Part shown: piece after piece, positions 10,061 to 21,392 of the stretch
How the letters are laid out: each line of letters starts with the position of its first letter
Numbering within the stretch: position 1 is the first letter of the stretch
Source of the DNA: Bryoerythrophyllum caledonicum
Taxonomy: Eukaryota; Streptophyta; Bryopsida; Pottiales; Pottiaceae
DNA: 64,000 nt
NCBI GenBank assembly: GCA_963971425.1
Contig: OZ020522.1
Span: forward strand, 3,012,168 to 3,076,167
Reading direction: 5' to 3'
The notes under the pieces: model-generated
What the model was told of the DNA's origin: nothing
Databases searched by the model: none
The model's input: the letters and a program-made list of their open reading frames with translations, nothing else
Translations under genes and position numbers: made by a program

Positions 10061-13000
10061 CTCAAATTTCGTGTTGATTGGAGTAGAGACTAGGGAGCGG
10101 CGCTCGTCGAAATGCAAGGGGGTTGGCGGCCGGCGTGTTGGAGACAGCTTACTTTGGAGCGCAAGATCTCCTTAATGGTGGCACATTTTCAAGAGATTTT
10201 TGCGGGAGCTAAAGGTAGCTAGAGTCTTTTCTATGGTGGCCAAGTTTAACTCCATTTTGTGCTCAGACGAAAGCGTGGTGGTCGTCAAAACAAGAACGGG
10301 TTCTACTGCAGTGCGGAAACTAGGGTTTTGAAGGAGAGTGGTGGTACCTAGGGTTTGGTGGTGGAGGAGCCTTTTTCACAAGTTAGTGGAGATACCTAGG
10401 GTTTGGTGGTGGAGGAGAATTTTTGACAAGTTAATGGAGCTTCATAAGGTTTGGTGGTGCAAGGAGGTTCGTGGCCACGACGAGAAGATCAAAGAGATAA
10501 AAGTTTACGGAGGTTGCTGGTGCAACAAAGAGTTGAAAAACAAAGGTAATTCTTGCCCATATTGGGTTTCTCTAGTTTGTCCAAACTTCTTTGTTTGTAA
10601 GTTTTTTTTCTCTCTTTCTCTACCAAGGTGGCCTCCGGTAACATCCTCTCTGGTCTAGAGAAAAATCCCCGGGTGGACTCTATCTAGACCATATTGTGAC
10701 TTCTTATACTTGTGAGTCTACGTTGGTGTCATATTATTTGTTTTCTATTGTCTTAGCCTTATGGCAAGTCTTTCCTTTAGGTTTTCTCCATCCTCCTATC
10801 CTCTTTAGATCTTGCCCAAATTTTCTATCATTTTCCCGGTCTCCCTAGTCAACCGGAAAAATCTCTCTCTAAATCTTGTTCTCCCAAGTTCTCTCCATAT
10901 AATGGTCAATTGTGATGTTGTTTTATTTGTCGTCTTACTAAATACGTGCAATATCTACATCCACGTTAGTCTAGTAAAGTTTTCTGGAGAAAGTACACCG
11001 GTTGTCCGTGTTAAGCGGAGAACCAGAATTAGCGGACCCGGGTAGTAATTTTCATTTTTGGACTCCGGATGAGTTTTTTGGCTCTCTAGTGGCTGAACCT
11101 GACTAGGCGAATGATTTCCTTCTTGGACAGTTTATCATCCACTGGACTGGCTGGATGAAACTTGGCCAGACGGATGTTTTCCGTCGTGACCAGTTTCATC
11201 CGTCAGTTGGATGAATCTGGGCATCCGGATGACTATCATCCAGCCCAGTGTTCATCTGCCGGATGACTTCCGTTAGGGTTTGGTACACATGGAGGGGGAG
11301 CTTGGAAGCGCTCTCTCTCACTCACTTGCAACTTGGAGCTAGAGCTTAGACACGTTAGGGTTTGAGGGTTTTGTAGTGTGTTTTGAGGTCACATTGAGTT
11401 AGAGAGACTTTGCCATGTACAAACTATGAGTTAGCCAATACAATCCGACGTGATTTGAGATTTTACAAGGTATTTTGAGCAAATCAAGGTTTCTTAAGGT
11501 TTCTTAGGGTTTCTAGGATTTATGTAAAAGTGAGTTTATAGATCAACCTCCCTTTAATAGTCCGGTATACTTATGTTTTCCGGGGCGGACCGGAGGTTGT
11601 GATAATTTGTGATAGGTGATTGTTGTAAATACAAGGCACATCCGAGAGTAAGTCCATCCCGGACAACATGACTCCACCGGTAATACGAACGCTTTCCAAG
11701 ATTGACTCGAACAAGTGGGAAGGGATTACGAAAGGAGAATGTTTTGAGGAAGGTGGTTGAATTTTGAAACTCAATCTTCCGGTTAATCCTTCCATGGATC
11801 TACCGGGAGATAACTTCACTCTTCCGATTGAGCCTTTGTTATATGTTATGTGTTATTGTTTATTTTTCTAAACCGGTTGATGGGATGTTGTTAAAGTTAC
11901 TTGATATATACAGTAGGGTGCGAGTAGTCATGTTAATGGGGCCCCATTGTGCACCGGGTCTCTACCACTTGAGTGCTTTATCCAGCTACTTACTTTTGTT
12001 AGGAAAAGATTCATCGGTCCCGGACCGGGAGTCTTCCGATTTACCGGTATACCGGTAATCCGCCGGTGACTAAGCTACCCTTCATTTTAGGATCTAGATG
12101 CCATTTTGTCATTTTGTGGATCTATTTTTCGAGGGTAGCTATTGGCTTTAATGCACTCTCTAGATGTTATTTCCACCTTTTGGGGATCTAGTTTTGGAGA
12201 GTAGCTAGTAACTTTAGTGTACTCTCTAGATGCCATTTCTACATTTTGGGGATCTAGTTTGGAGGGTAGCTATTGACTTTAGTGCACTCTCTAGATGCCA
12301 TTTCCACCTTTTGGGGATCTAGTTTTGGAGGGTAGCTAGTAGCCTTTGTATACTTAAGGAGCCTTAGCCTCTTCTGTTAAGTACACTTCTATTTGTTGAT
12401 TTGCTCGTATCTTGCCTTCATTGCTTGTGTTTAGAGTCTTTGTTGAGCTTGTGTGAGTAGACCGGGAGAGAGTTGAGTCCTCCTAGTGTGTCTTTGCTAG
12501 GCATGAAAGGTTTTGACTTGTTGTGTGTTATGTAATTGAGTGTGAATTGAGACTTCCCGAGGGTGTAGGATATCCAGGTTAAATAGCTAGAGTAAGATCC
12601 GGGATCTATACTCCACACCCTTCACTGGTGGGACTGGGAAGAGTTGTTTTATTGGATAGGATCCGGAAAGCCCACGGTTATTCACGATAGGCTCCCTTAA
12701 GTGGGAAGTGTTTGGATTGGTGGGGAGGAGAGGTGATATCCCCTCTCTTGATACACCGAGAGAGATCCCGGCTAAGCCTGAGTGTGGAGAATTTCGGAGT
12801 TTCTACCCTTGCAATGGACGAGTTCTCATAATCCCCGTGGAAGGTTGTCTTGCTCATATGATTTGCTTAGGACTAACTTGTTGTGAGTCTTATATACTCT
12901 TTATTTGATTCATTGCTGAGGTTGTAGTTGGAACCCGGGTTGCGTATTCGGTTTACCGGAACAAGTTTCTGGTAGATTGTGAAGCCCGGTAAAACGACTG

Positions 13001-13380
13001 CAACCTTTTTAACTCTTTCAAGGTGTAGGGTTAGATTGTGGATATTGTAACCTCAAGTGTGCGAGAACGGAGGGCAGTGGTTTTTTGGGCAATGTAAAAA
13101 CTTACCGGAATACTACTCTGACGCTCAACAGAGTTTAACTGAAATACTTGTGGTTACTTGTTACCGGTTACTAAGGTACCGGGTAAGCCATCCTCCGGGA
13201 TGTGCTGAGGTATTAAGTGTGAAGTGTTGTTAAGATTTAAAGAGTTTGATGCACGATAAAATCCCCTGGAAACGATCTGGTTAGGTGGGCTTGTTTAAAG
13301 TTAATTTTGGTTAGCTTTGAGAATTACGAACCTCTAGACTACGATAATAGACTATTAACAACTTGAAAGTTGTTGTCATG
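10061..13380. repeat. CCGG-rich repetitive stretch without genes
   Basis: No credible coding region is present. Three tandem copies of a 48-bp unit (CCTAGGGTTTGGTGGTGG) sit at about 10341-10470. A cluster of GGATGA/TCATCC motifs lies at 11130-11275. About four copies of a 65-66 bp unit (ACTCTCTAGATGCCATTT) lie at 12085-12345. Much of the rest is rich in CCGG-containing words, as is the 4.2-8.1 kb insertion, so this may be non-coding or LTR sequence of related retroelements. No ends were found. Confidence 0.5.
12085..12345. repeat. 65-66 bp tandem repeat (about 4 copies)
   Basis: Copies are phased by ACTCTCTAGATG at 12155, 12221 and 12286. Each continues into CATTTYYACCTTTTGGGG and GATCTAGTTTTGGAG. 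The first copy, from about 12090, and the last are diverged. No coding potential is seen. Confidence 0.8.
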
Positions 13381-13707
13381 TCTAGTATACAGACATGATG
13401 TATGATTAGCATACATGCATTGTGCAACATTGAGACATGATATATGACCACACATGCATTGTAGGACAATTAATCATGACTAATTTACAGAATATCACTA
13501 ATGATACTGAGCCTTAAGTGCCACTTAGTTCTGAATCAACTTGCAATTTCCAAGTTACTATCAGTGAAGTAGTTATGGTCCATCAATGACTTAACCACCA
13601 CTTACTTCTGATTGTATTTGATTCGCAATATTAGTGAATATAATCTCGAGATCATACTTATATTGGTGAACTACCTTGAATAAATGTCCAACAACCTTCA
13701 TGCCTAA

Positions 13708-13987
13708 GGCGAATTGACCCCCTCACTCGTCCTTACCCATGGGGGCCACGAGGTGGTGGGGCTAAACCTGACCTCTATTTTGTTTTTGGATGGGGCCAAT
13801 ATACAACAAGGGTGAGTCCATTATGGCAAACAATGGCCGTAGGTCTCAAATTTGTCCAAAAAAATTCCAAAAAAAGCCTCTGGACTCCCCAAAATAAGAG
13901 GGCCAGAAAAACGACCCCATGCAATTAAGACGGGGCCCACCTCGGGTAAGGACGAGCGAGGGGGTCACCCTCAATTCTCCCTCACCC
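13708..13987 (-). mobile_element. Mutator-like MITE, copy A (diverged)
   Basis: This element of about 280 bp has terminal inverted repeats built on GAATTGACCCCCTC and GTCCTTACCC. The plus strand here aligns with the reverse complement of copy B at 18215-18493, so the two lie in opposite orientation. The outermost bases are eroded and no target duplication is clear. It sits about 0.73 kb upstream of the CBL start codon. Confidence 0.75.
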
Positions 13988-14718
13988 CCCGGAACGGCAT
14001 CTGCGCACGCATCCAGTGCGAGTGAGTCACTCATGATTGACAAGAATGTCAACCGCGAACCCAGCGCTAGCTGGAAACAGCGAGCTCCACCCACAACACC
14101 CGCAAACAGTCGCCGCACCGGTCGCGCCAGCCACCGCTACTCTGCGCTCAGTCGGCCATCACAATAGCCGTCACCACTTCTTCTCTCCCCCTCCTCTAAC
14201 TTACGGCCTCACGCGGGCCAAAAACTCAGCTCCTCAATCGGCCAATCCCACTCCCGCTTGGCTGGTCCCATTCCATAAGGTGACTCACTCGCTTTCCTAT
14301 CTTGACGATGGAATGATTCGTTACAAGTCCACAGATGCTGGGGTTGCCAGTTCCCAGTCATACAGTAGAGATTAAGTTCGTGAGGGGGGAGAGGAGGCTG
14401 ATTCAGTTCGTGACGGTCCATCCTGTCTACAGGCTTCGAGGGGAGGCATGGAGATGGTGAGAGGATCCAGAGATGAGTTGCCAGGAGGAGCAATTCGCTA
14501 ACACGCAGGCGGAGGAAGAGGAGGAGGAAGTAACCGGTCGCCTACAGCAAGTGGTGGGCTACCGCACTACTACTGTTCATGTGCTGAAGCATTCATTGTT
14601 TTGCATAATCAATTGGGTGGTGGAGGTGCTTTTTGTTGGGGGGTTAAGGGTTTGTGTGAAGGGGTGGTTTTTTCTAGGGTTTGACAGTTTGTTGTTGCTG
14701 CAGCAGAGACAGTGCGTT

Positions 14719-17140
14719 ATGGGCTGTTTTCAGTCCAAGCAGGTGAAATTTCCACAGGGTTACGAGGATCCAAGTGTTCTCGCCAGCGAGACGTCTTGTG
14801 AGTAGCTGCTTCACACCATCTGTTTGCTTTTAGGGTATGTATGAGCATATTTATATATACGTGGTTGATTGATATGGGTTTTTTTTTTTTTTGTTTTGTT
14901 TGTGTTGGTGTGGCAGTTAGTGTAAGTGAAGTAGAGGCTTTGTATGAACTTTTCAAGAAAATCAGCAGCTCGGTTATCGACGATGGTCTCATCCACAAGG
15001 TGCTCTCTCACTTCTGTAAAGTAGACACCTTTCTTGCTCACTTATGTAGAATATATAGTGTAGCTTTTAAGTATGGAGGAAATATTATTGATGTTTAGGG
15101 TACAGTTCTTACTATTTTGTAGGAGCATAGTTGTTGCTTATGAATGCTATTTCTTTATTTTTTCCTAAAATTAGGGCTTGACTCCTTTCTCTTTATTGTT
15201 TGTCTAGGTAGAGTTCCAGCTCGCGCTCTTCAAAAACAGCAAGAAGGAGAATCTGTTTGCAGATAGGGTACATTCATTGAGCCCCTTATTCACTCGAGTC
15301 AAGGGTTAGGTCTTACAGATGACTTTATGTTGGATCCGGAAAATTTCAACAGAAGGAGAACACCCGCTGATGATTGCCTGATAATTCAGCATTCATTTTG
15401 ACTCAGTAAAGCTAGTCATTTTCCGTTTTTCATGTTTCATTCTCTGATTTTTCCATTGATCTCTTGCTTGGCAGGTTTTTGATGCATTCGATAAGAAGCA
15501 GAATGGGGTGATTGAGTTCGGTGAATTTGTGCGCTCTCTCAGTGTCTTCCATCCAAGTGCGCCTTTGAACGTTAAAATTGAATGTACGTCTCTGTTTCTC
15601 TTCCTTCTCCATTTCAACAAAGAGTCATATCGGTAAGGTCACCCTTGATTTGGACAAGTTGTCCTTCCTTTTTATATATTTTGGAATAATAAAAATTAGC
15701 TCCAAATAGTTCAAAGGAGAAAAGGCAGCTAATATTCATGGTATCTCATGCACAGTCTTTCTTCGTTTGCGAAGATGGTCAAAACTGAGTTTAGAGACCA
15801 CCAAGTTTAATCGAAGGGATAACACCACCAAGCTCTCCTATTGATCTTATAACTATTTAGAGTGAGAATAGTAGGGGTATTTTGTTGAGTCTACAAGGAA
15901 CTTTGTTCTCAATTCTCAACTACTTTGACTTGAGTATAGAGCCCACTAAGCTCTTCCATTGTCTGCATTGGGGGATTCTAATTGAAAGACAACCAAGCTG
16001 ATTCTATAGTTGTTTAGAGTAGAATATTGCATAAAAAGACGGGCTATCTTATGGAAACTTTGGGTTACTTTACAGGTTATTAATCTTTTGACCTGATTGT
16101 TTTCATAGTTCAACCTTTGCAGGGTAAGCAGAGGTTCTAAGATTACATCTCTGTCCACCGCTTGTGCAGTTGCCTTTAACCTCTATGATTTGCGGAAGAC
16201 GGGCTTCATTGAGCGGGAGGAGGTAATGCAATTTGGTTCTCTTGTCACCTCTGTTGAAGGGTGGGGACATCTAGGTTTAGGGTTTTAGGGTGTGGATTTT
16301 CCTTACCCTTTTTTGGCGTTTTGGTAGGTAAGGGAAATGGTGGTAGCGCTGTTGTCGGAGTCTGACATGAAATTATCTGATGAAGTGATAGAGACCATCT
16401 TGGACAAGGTACTCCTTTTTCTCCTTCTGTGAGCTTTGACATGTAAGGAAGAAACATCTCTCATTTGTTGTCCATGTCAAATCAACAAGCTTCTCTTTTT
16501 TAGAGATATCTGCATAGTGGTTGGGAAATCTGGTTGTGAGTGTAAGTAGACATTGATGGTCCTCTAGGTACACACAATTCTCTAGGTTTTGTCAATCTTA
16601 TAGTAGCTTTGGTGGTTCCCAAATAGTTAAAATCACCTTGTATTTGTATTCATGACCAAACTCCCATTTTTGTACTAACCATTGTGGAAATTTTCTTTGT
16701 GAAAGACTTTCTTGGAAGCTGACACCAAACAAGATGGGAGGATTGACAAGGATGAGTGGAAAGAGCTGGTTGAACGACACCCGTCTTTAATGAAGAATAT
16801 GACATTGCCCTATCTCAAGTAAATCACCTTTCTCTACTTGCTAGCCTTTTGAATATGTATTTGAAGCCAATTTTCAAATTCTGGGTAGTCTTGTTCCCAC
16901 TTCTATTAAAGTGGTTCATGTCCATAGAGGGATTTCTTAACAATGTAATTTTCTCAAAATAACGTGGCTTAGACTAGATAAATTAAAATTATAGGTACGC
17001 TCTTGTCAAGCAGAAGAAGCTATTGTTTGTTGAGTTTATTTTAAAATGTTTTGATTGTTTTTTTTGGCAGGGACATCACCACTACTTTTCCTAGCTTTGT
17101 TTTCCACTCGGAAGTGGAAGACCATGCAAATGCATCATGA
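14719..17140 (+). CDS. CBL: Calcineurin B-like calcium sensor (CBL)
   Basis: CBLs bind Ca2+ through four EF-hands and recruit and activate CIPK kinases, usually at membranes. Eight exons fit GT-AG rules and one frame: 14719-14797, 14917-14999, 15208-15267, 15475-15583, 16170-16222, 16328-16408, 16706-16818 and 17071-17140. They give 215 residues, against the usual ~213. The N-terminus MGCFQSK is a myristoylation (Gly2) and palmitoylation (Cys3) signal like that of CBL1/CBL9, and it decides the start. EF1 has the family's atypical long loop ([12 protein letters not shown], about residues 43-56). EF2 (80-91), EF3 (117-128) and EF4 (161-172, [12 protein letters not shown]) are visible. The C-terminal FPSFVFHS motif contains Ser201, the CIPK phosphorylation position in this family. 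The frame is open upstream to 14473, so a longer N-terminus is possible but less likely. The gene is intact and flanked by inverted MITE copies. Confidence 0.95.
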
Positions 17141-18204
17141 AATCCATTATGTAAACAATTTCAACTTTTGAGTGTTGAATCTTTAGGTTGGTCAAAATAG
17201 AATAATTGCATGGTTGAATTTTTAATGTAAAGTCATTTAGAAGTCTTAGCGTTGTACATTATATCTTACTCTACAGGAAGAGTTGGAGGGGGAATTTATA
17301 TGCTCCCCACAATATTAGAAAGAAGGTTCAAGTTGTATATTATAGGTATTGTTGATTACATGTATTAGGATCTCATTAACACAGTAAGGTTTGTAATAGT
17401 ATATGCTTTTGTTCTTATTGTTCATGAGCTCTACAAAACTATTGGAAGACCATATTATTTGCTTGATTTCCTAAAGGCTAGTTCAATCACTAGCCTTTAG
17501 GAAATCAAGAATTTCTATCTAAGACATGGTTATTTGAAGCAAAGAATGGAATGATACACAAATGATAACATAAGATTGACTAATGGCCATGTTTGACAAC
17601 AAGGATGGCCATGATTGAAGTTATGTATAGGAAGGAAGAGTTGTGGTTATAGGGCAACTTCTCGTTAAACAAAAGTATCACTTTTGAGTTGCATTTTGTA
17701 TTGTTCAATTAGACCTCTAAAGTTCTTGCCAAGTAGATTTTTCATTGTAGTTTAAATTGATCCTAAGATGTTCAAGTAGGTTGAGTAGGTTAAGTAGGTA
17801 TTTATGTAAGTTGACCTGTTTGTCGTATCAATGTAACAATATTATTTCACATCTCATTTATGTGTTATGTTGACTAACCTTTTTCTTTTATTTGCAACAC
17901 TACTATAGTTTAGTAAATGTTTTAATAAAAGACCTTTTAAATTTTAAAATTTTTAAAATTTATATATATAGGAAAGGTTATGTCTAAGGTTGATCTTTTA
18001 TAAAGACCGCACATACCCGGACCTTGAATTTTGAGTAAAATGTTGATCAAATGGACAAGTATTTTAGAAGACTATATTGGCATATCTAACAATTGAATAG
18101 ATATTCCAATAGTTATAATAGAGATTTCTTGAAATTGAAATTGGATCATCATGTATGTCATTCCCTATTTCATGATCTTGTATTAATAATTGATAAATGA
18201 CTTG
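17141..18204. other. CBL 3' flank, AT-rich
   Basis: No second gene is seen. It holds the CBL 3' untranslated region and a perfect small hairpin at 17462-17509. The remainder is simple AT-rich sequence, including ATATATA runs near 17960. Confidence 0.5.
17462..17509. repeat. Perfect 21-bp stem hairpin, 6-nt loop
   Basis: The arm CTTGATTTCCTAAAGGCTAG plus T (17462-17482) is followed by the loop TCAATC (17483-17488) and the exact reverse complement (17489-17509). It lies about 320 bp after the CBL stop codon and may fall in its 3' UTR. There is no mismatch in the 21 pairs. Confidence 0.9.
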
Positions 18205-18214
18205 GCTTGGAAAA

Positions 18215-18493
18215 GGCCAGGGAGAATTGACCCCCTTGCTCATCCTTACCTGAGGTGGGCTTCGTCTTAATTCCATGGGGACATTTTTCTGGCACTCTTA
18301 TTTGGGAGGTCCAGAGGCTTTTTTTGGATTTTTTTGGGACAAATTTGGGGACTTCGGCCATTGTTTACCACAGAAAACCCTCCCTTGCTATTAAATAGGG
18401 CCCCATCCAAATACAAAATAGGGGCCAGGATTGGCCCCACCACCTCATGGCCCCCTCGGGTAAGGACGAGTGAGGGGTCAATTCTCCCTGGCC
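18215..18493 (+). mobile_element. Mutator-like MITE, copy B, with 10-bp target duplication
   Basis: This 279-bp element has terminal inverted repeats starting GGCCAGGGAGAATTGACCCC. It is flanked by the 10-bp direct repeat GCTTGGAAAA (18205-18214 and 18494-18503). A 9-11 bp target duplication with G-starting TIRs fits the Mutator (MULE) superfamily. It has no coding capacity. The host sequence around it occurs elsewhere in the window (about 32255-32370) without the insertion, which confirms the boundaries. Confidence 0.88.
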
Positions 18494-18916
18494 GCTTGGA
18501 AAAGGTGTAAAGGACTATTGGCAATTCTTTGAGAACTTAGGGTACTATCGGAGAGCTTTAGCTTGCATTGGGTAGGGCCTAAAGACAGTGATTTTGCATT
18601 GGGTTGAACAAATATTTCAATAATTTCAATTATGTGGATATTTTTCCTAGAATGTGAAAAGGGATAATTGCGCACAACAATCCCTACTTTAATTGGAACA
18701 ACATGGAGAAGGTTACATATCTTAAAAAAGATTTGAGAGAATTATTAGTCAACATTTTGGGTACTTGGGGTACTATAAGTGAGCTTTATCTTACATCAAG
18801 TAGGGCCTAAGAATATTGATTAGCATTACACTCTGTCTCCAATAGATCATATTTCTAATGAGTTATAATGTTGTTGGCCTTAGCTAACTTAATACCACGG
18901 CCAATGGCCTTACTAC

Positions 18917-19125
18917 ACTAATTTTAATGTTTAGTGTAGTGATACTTAATGATTTGAAAGCGCTATAACTTTTTACTTTTGATGAGGATTTTTACCAATA
19001 TCGCGCTATCAATATTACATAAAGAGGGTAATCATCGTCAAGATGGTTGGTAAAAATATTCATGAAGAGTAAAAACTTATAGCATTTGTAAATCATATAG
19101 TGTATATGTACTAAACATGAAATTT
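18917..19125. repeat. Fold-back element (~80-bp arms)
   Basis: Left arm 18917-19000 and right arm 19047-19125 are imperfect reverse complements around a ~45-bp spacer. The inner edges are TTTTTACCAATA and TTGGTAAAAATA; the outer parts include ATGTTTAGTGTAG and CTAAACAT. It looks like a small MITE or fold-back element. No target duplication is assigned. Confidence 0.7.
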
Positions 19126-20573
19126 TGAGTCGTGTTCCGGCCTCCGTGTCTACCTCCAACCTCCTCTCCAGCCTCCATGTCTGCCTCCATGTCTACCTTC
19201 AGCCTCCTCTCCAGTCTCGGTATCGACTTCATTGCACCTTTAAAGTAGGATGATGGGTGCGCCTTTATCCATTGCGAGTGGATGGAGGTGCAACTAGATT
19301 GAAGTTATCAAGCCCTCTACTAAACCAACTATTAACTCTTTACCGCTGAGGTATGTTTCTGGAAAAATCAAGAGTTCAACTGATTTTTTCTTTGAACCAG
19401 ATTTGATGGAAATACAATGTCTAATATTAATATCTAACCTTCCAAAATTGAATTTAACCCATGACCTGAACTTTGGGGAAATTTTGCACAACATCCAACG
19501 GTTGATGGAATAGATTATAGTGGTTTAGATAAAGTGGTTTAGAATAGCACTAGGTTGATAGCTTTGCATTGACATATCATATGTGAAGAAAATATTCATA
19601 CACAATTATTGGTGTTTTTTTTTTCTTTTTTTGCTTGATTGTATACAAAAATGTTCAAACTTTATACGAATCAAAACGGAAGTTTCATATGTGAGGAGAG
19701 AGATCAACAATCACAAAACAATGAAGAATGTCTTAAAGACAAAGTTCAATCAAAATTTAAGACCAAAACCAATGTGCATGTGTGTAAAATACAACATAGT
19801 ATGTGGCATGGTATTCACTGTACTTTAGTGTATTTGATGTATTTTATGTTGTATTCCTAGCTTTTCCAAGAAATCTGTAAATCCAAATCATGATATGATT
19901 GTTGTAATGTGTGCGCAAATCTGACCCTTGTATCTCAAAGCCTAATTCCTCATGGATTTCATGCAAATTCAGTTTTAGCACCTCCGGAGTCCCATTTCGG
20001 GCTTCCTAGGTGGTAAAGGGTTAACTTTTGACCACTAATAAGTTCTTACCACCTCCATCGGCCAGCGCCATATTCGACTATAACTTTTGGGAGGGATATA
20101 ACTCTTCCATATCATTGGTGAAGAAAAGGGGAGCATAAAATTCCTCATGCTCCCTTTCTTTCCATATCGAAATCTCACCTTTCCTTTCCCTTATCTTTCC
20201 ATTTGTGTAACTTGGGCTTTCAGGAAAACGGTAACTCTTAGTTCCAGATCAGAAATTAGACACGTCACTGCAAAACCCCCCATCATCCGATCTTTATTCC
20301 AAAAGCAGGTGCTTTGTGTCAATGAACATGATTCTTTCCTTTCAGAATCTTAACCTCCCAAGTACCAAGGCTTCTTTAGGGAATCTCTACTCCCTTGATT
20401 AAAAACTACCAAAATGATTTCTCTTATAAAGTAACTGAAGGACCTTCTTCTAAACTTAAATGAGATGATGTGGTGAAATTTCTATGAATTTTGACCATAC
20501 GGATTGAAAGATAATTGCAGTCAAAGGAAAAAAAATTTGTCCCCCTAATGAAGATTCTTTGGTCATTTAGGGC
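19126..20573. other. Gene-free repeats
   Basis: No gene is supported. 19130-19215 is a CCTCC/CTCCAG-type imperfect tandem repeat. 20371-20520 is one copy of a dispersed repeat also present near 24.5, 25.8/26.2 and 31.5 kb. Open frames near 19.6-19.9 kb are short, AT-rich and show no family signal. Confidence 0.5.
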
Positions 20574-20583
20574 TAAGAGGAAA

Positions 20584-20947
20584 AAAAAAAAAAAAAAAAA
20601 ACTCCAGTTTCCGAAGGAGATAGGCGTGAATATAGTGTTTGTTCATTCTCTTCACTAAACATATGGCCATGGGACATAGGCTAGTGTTATAGAACTACTC
20701 CTCCCTATCGAGGGGTAACACTTCTCTACACTAAGTGCTTCCCTACACTAATTGCCTTAGAGACAACTAACATGTCATCCCCCCAAGGGCTTTGTGGGTC
20801 CCCATACAACAAGGCCTTGGGACCCCCCACCATAATTGGGTGGACTATGGTGGTAGGCACCACGCCGGCAATAGGACTTGAACTCACAACCACCTCACCG
20901 GTGTGCCATGACTCAAACCACTACACCAAGGCCGTGGTGCCTTGGAT
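20584..20947 (-). mobile_element. tRNA-derived SINE, copy A (full length)
   Basis: On the minus strand the element starts with a tRNA-like head GGCACCACGGCC. An A box follows (the corresponding motif in copy C is TGGTGTAGTGG), then a B box GTTCAAGTCC. A body follows, then a 3' domain containing GAATGAACAAACACTATATT and CTCCTTCGGAAACTGGAG, and a long T-run (the A-run at about 20581-20602 on the plus strand). The flanking direct repeat TAAGAGRAAA lies at 20574-20583 and 20948-20957. The A and B boxes are RNA polymerase III internal promoters. There is no coding capacity. Confidence 0.85.
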
Positions 20948-21124
20948 TAAGAGAAAATATTGTGCAGCCATAAAATCTCTTTCTTTTTTGTGAAAAAGTT
21001 ATTTGGGTCAGTTTAGCTCCAGAGGAACAAATTTTTATTTAGATAATACAATTTTTTTGTCTAATTGCAAATATCTTTCAATTTGTCTGGTAAAAAATCA
21101 CAAAAGTTTAACCACATCATATCA

Positions 21125-21392
21125 TCATACTACTAAAATCATAATCAACGTAGTGAACCACGCAGCGATCAACCACGCAGTCAACCGTGCAGTGAACTAC
21201 AGAAACATTGTTGTTAAACGCGTAGTTAATTGCGCAGTCAACCGTGCAATTAATTGCACAGTCAACCGTGCAATTAATTGCACAGTCGGCCGTGCAGTGA
21301 ATCATGATACCTTTTTTTTTTAATAGTTTGTAACATAAAAGCTACATTAAATGGTTGGACTAATGCATTGCAAAGCAAGCGCCAATTGCTAG
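21125..21392 (+). mobile_element. Small Helitron-like element, copy 1
   Basis: It starts TCATACTACTAAAATC after an A and ends CAATTGCTAG before a T, so it sits between A and T with a CTAG 3' end, as Helitrons do. A short stem (AGCAA/TTGCT) lies right at the 3' end. The interior holds a 24-bp tandem motif (CAGTCAACCGTGCAATTAAT) at about 21236-21297. Related copies lie at 33.3-33.76 kb. It has no coding capacity and is non-autonomous. The Helitron assignment rests only on the ends. Confidence 0.55.

Noticed and set aside
19583-19860. Small secreted-protein-like frames (MKKIFIHNYWCFFFLF...)
   Set aside because: They are AT-rich, overlapping in two frames, without conserved features or splice signals; most likely chance.
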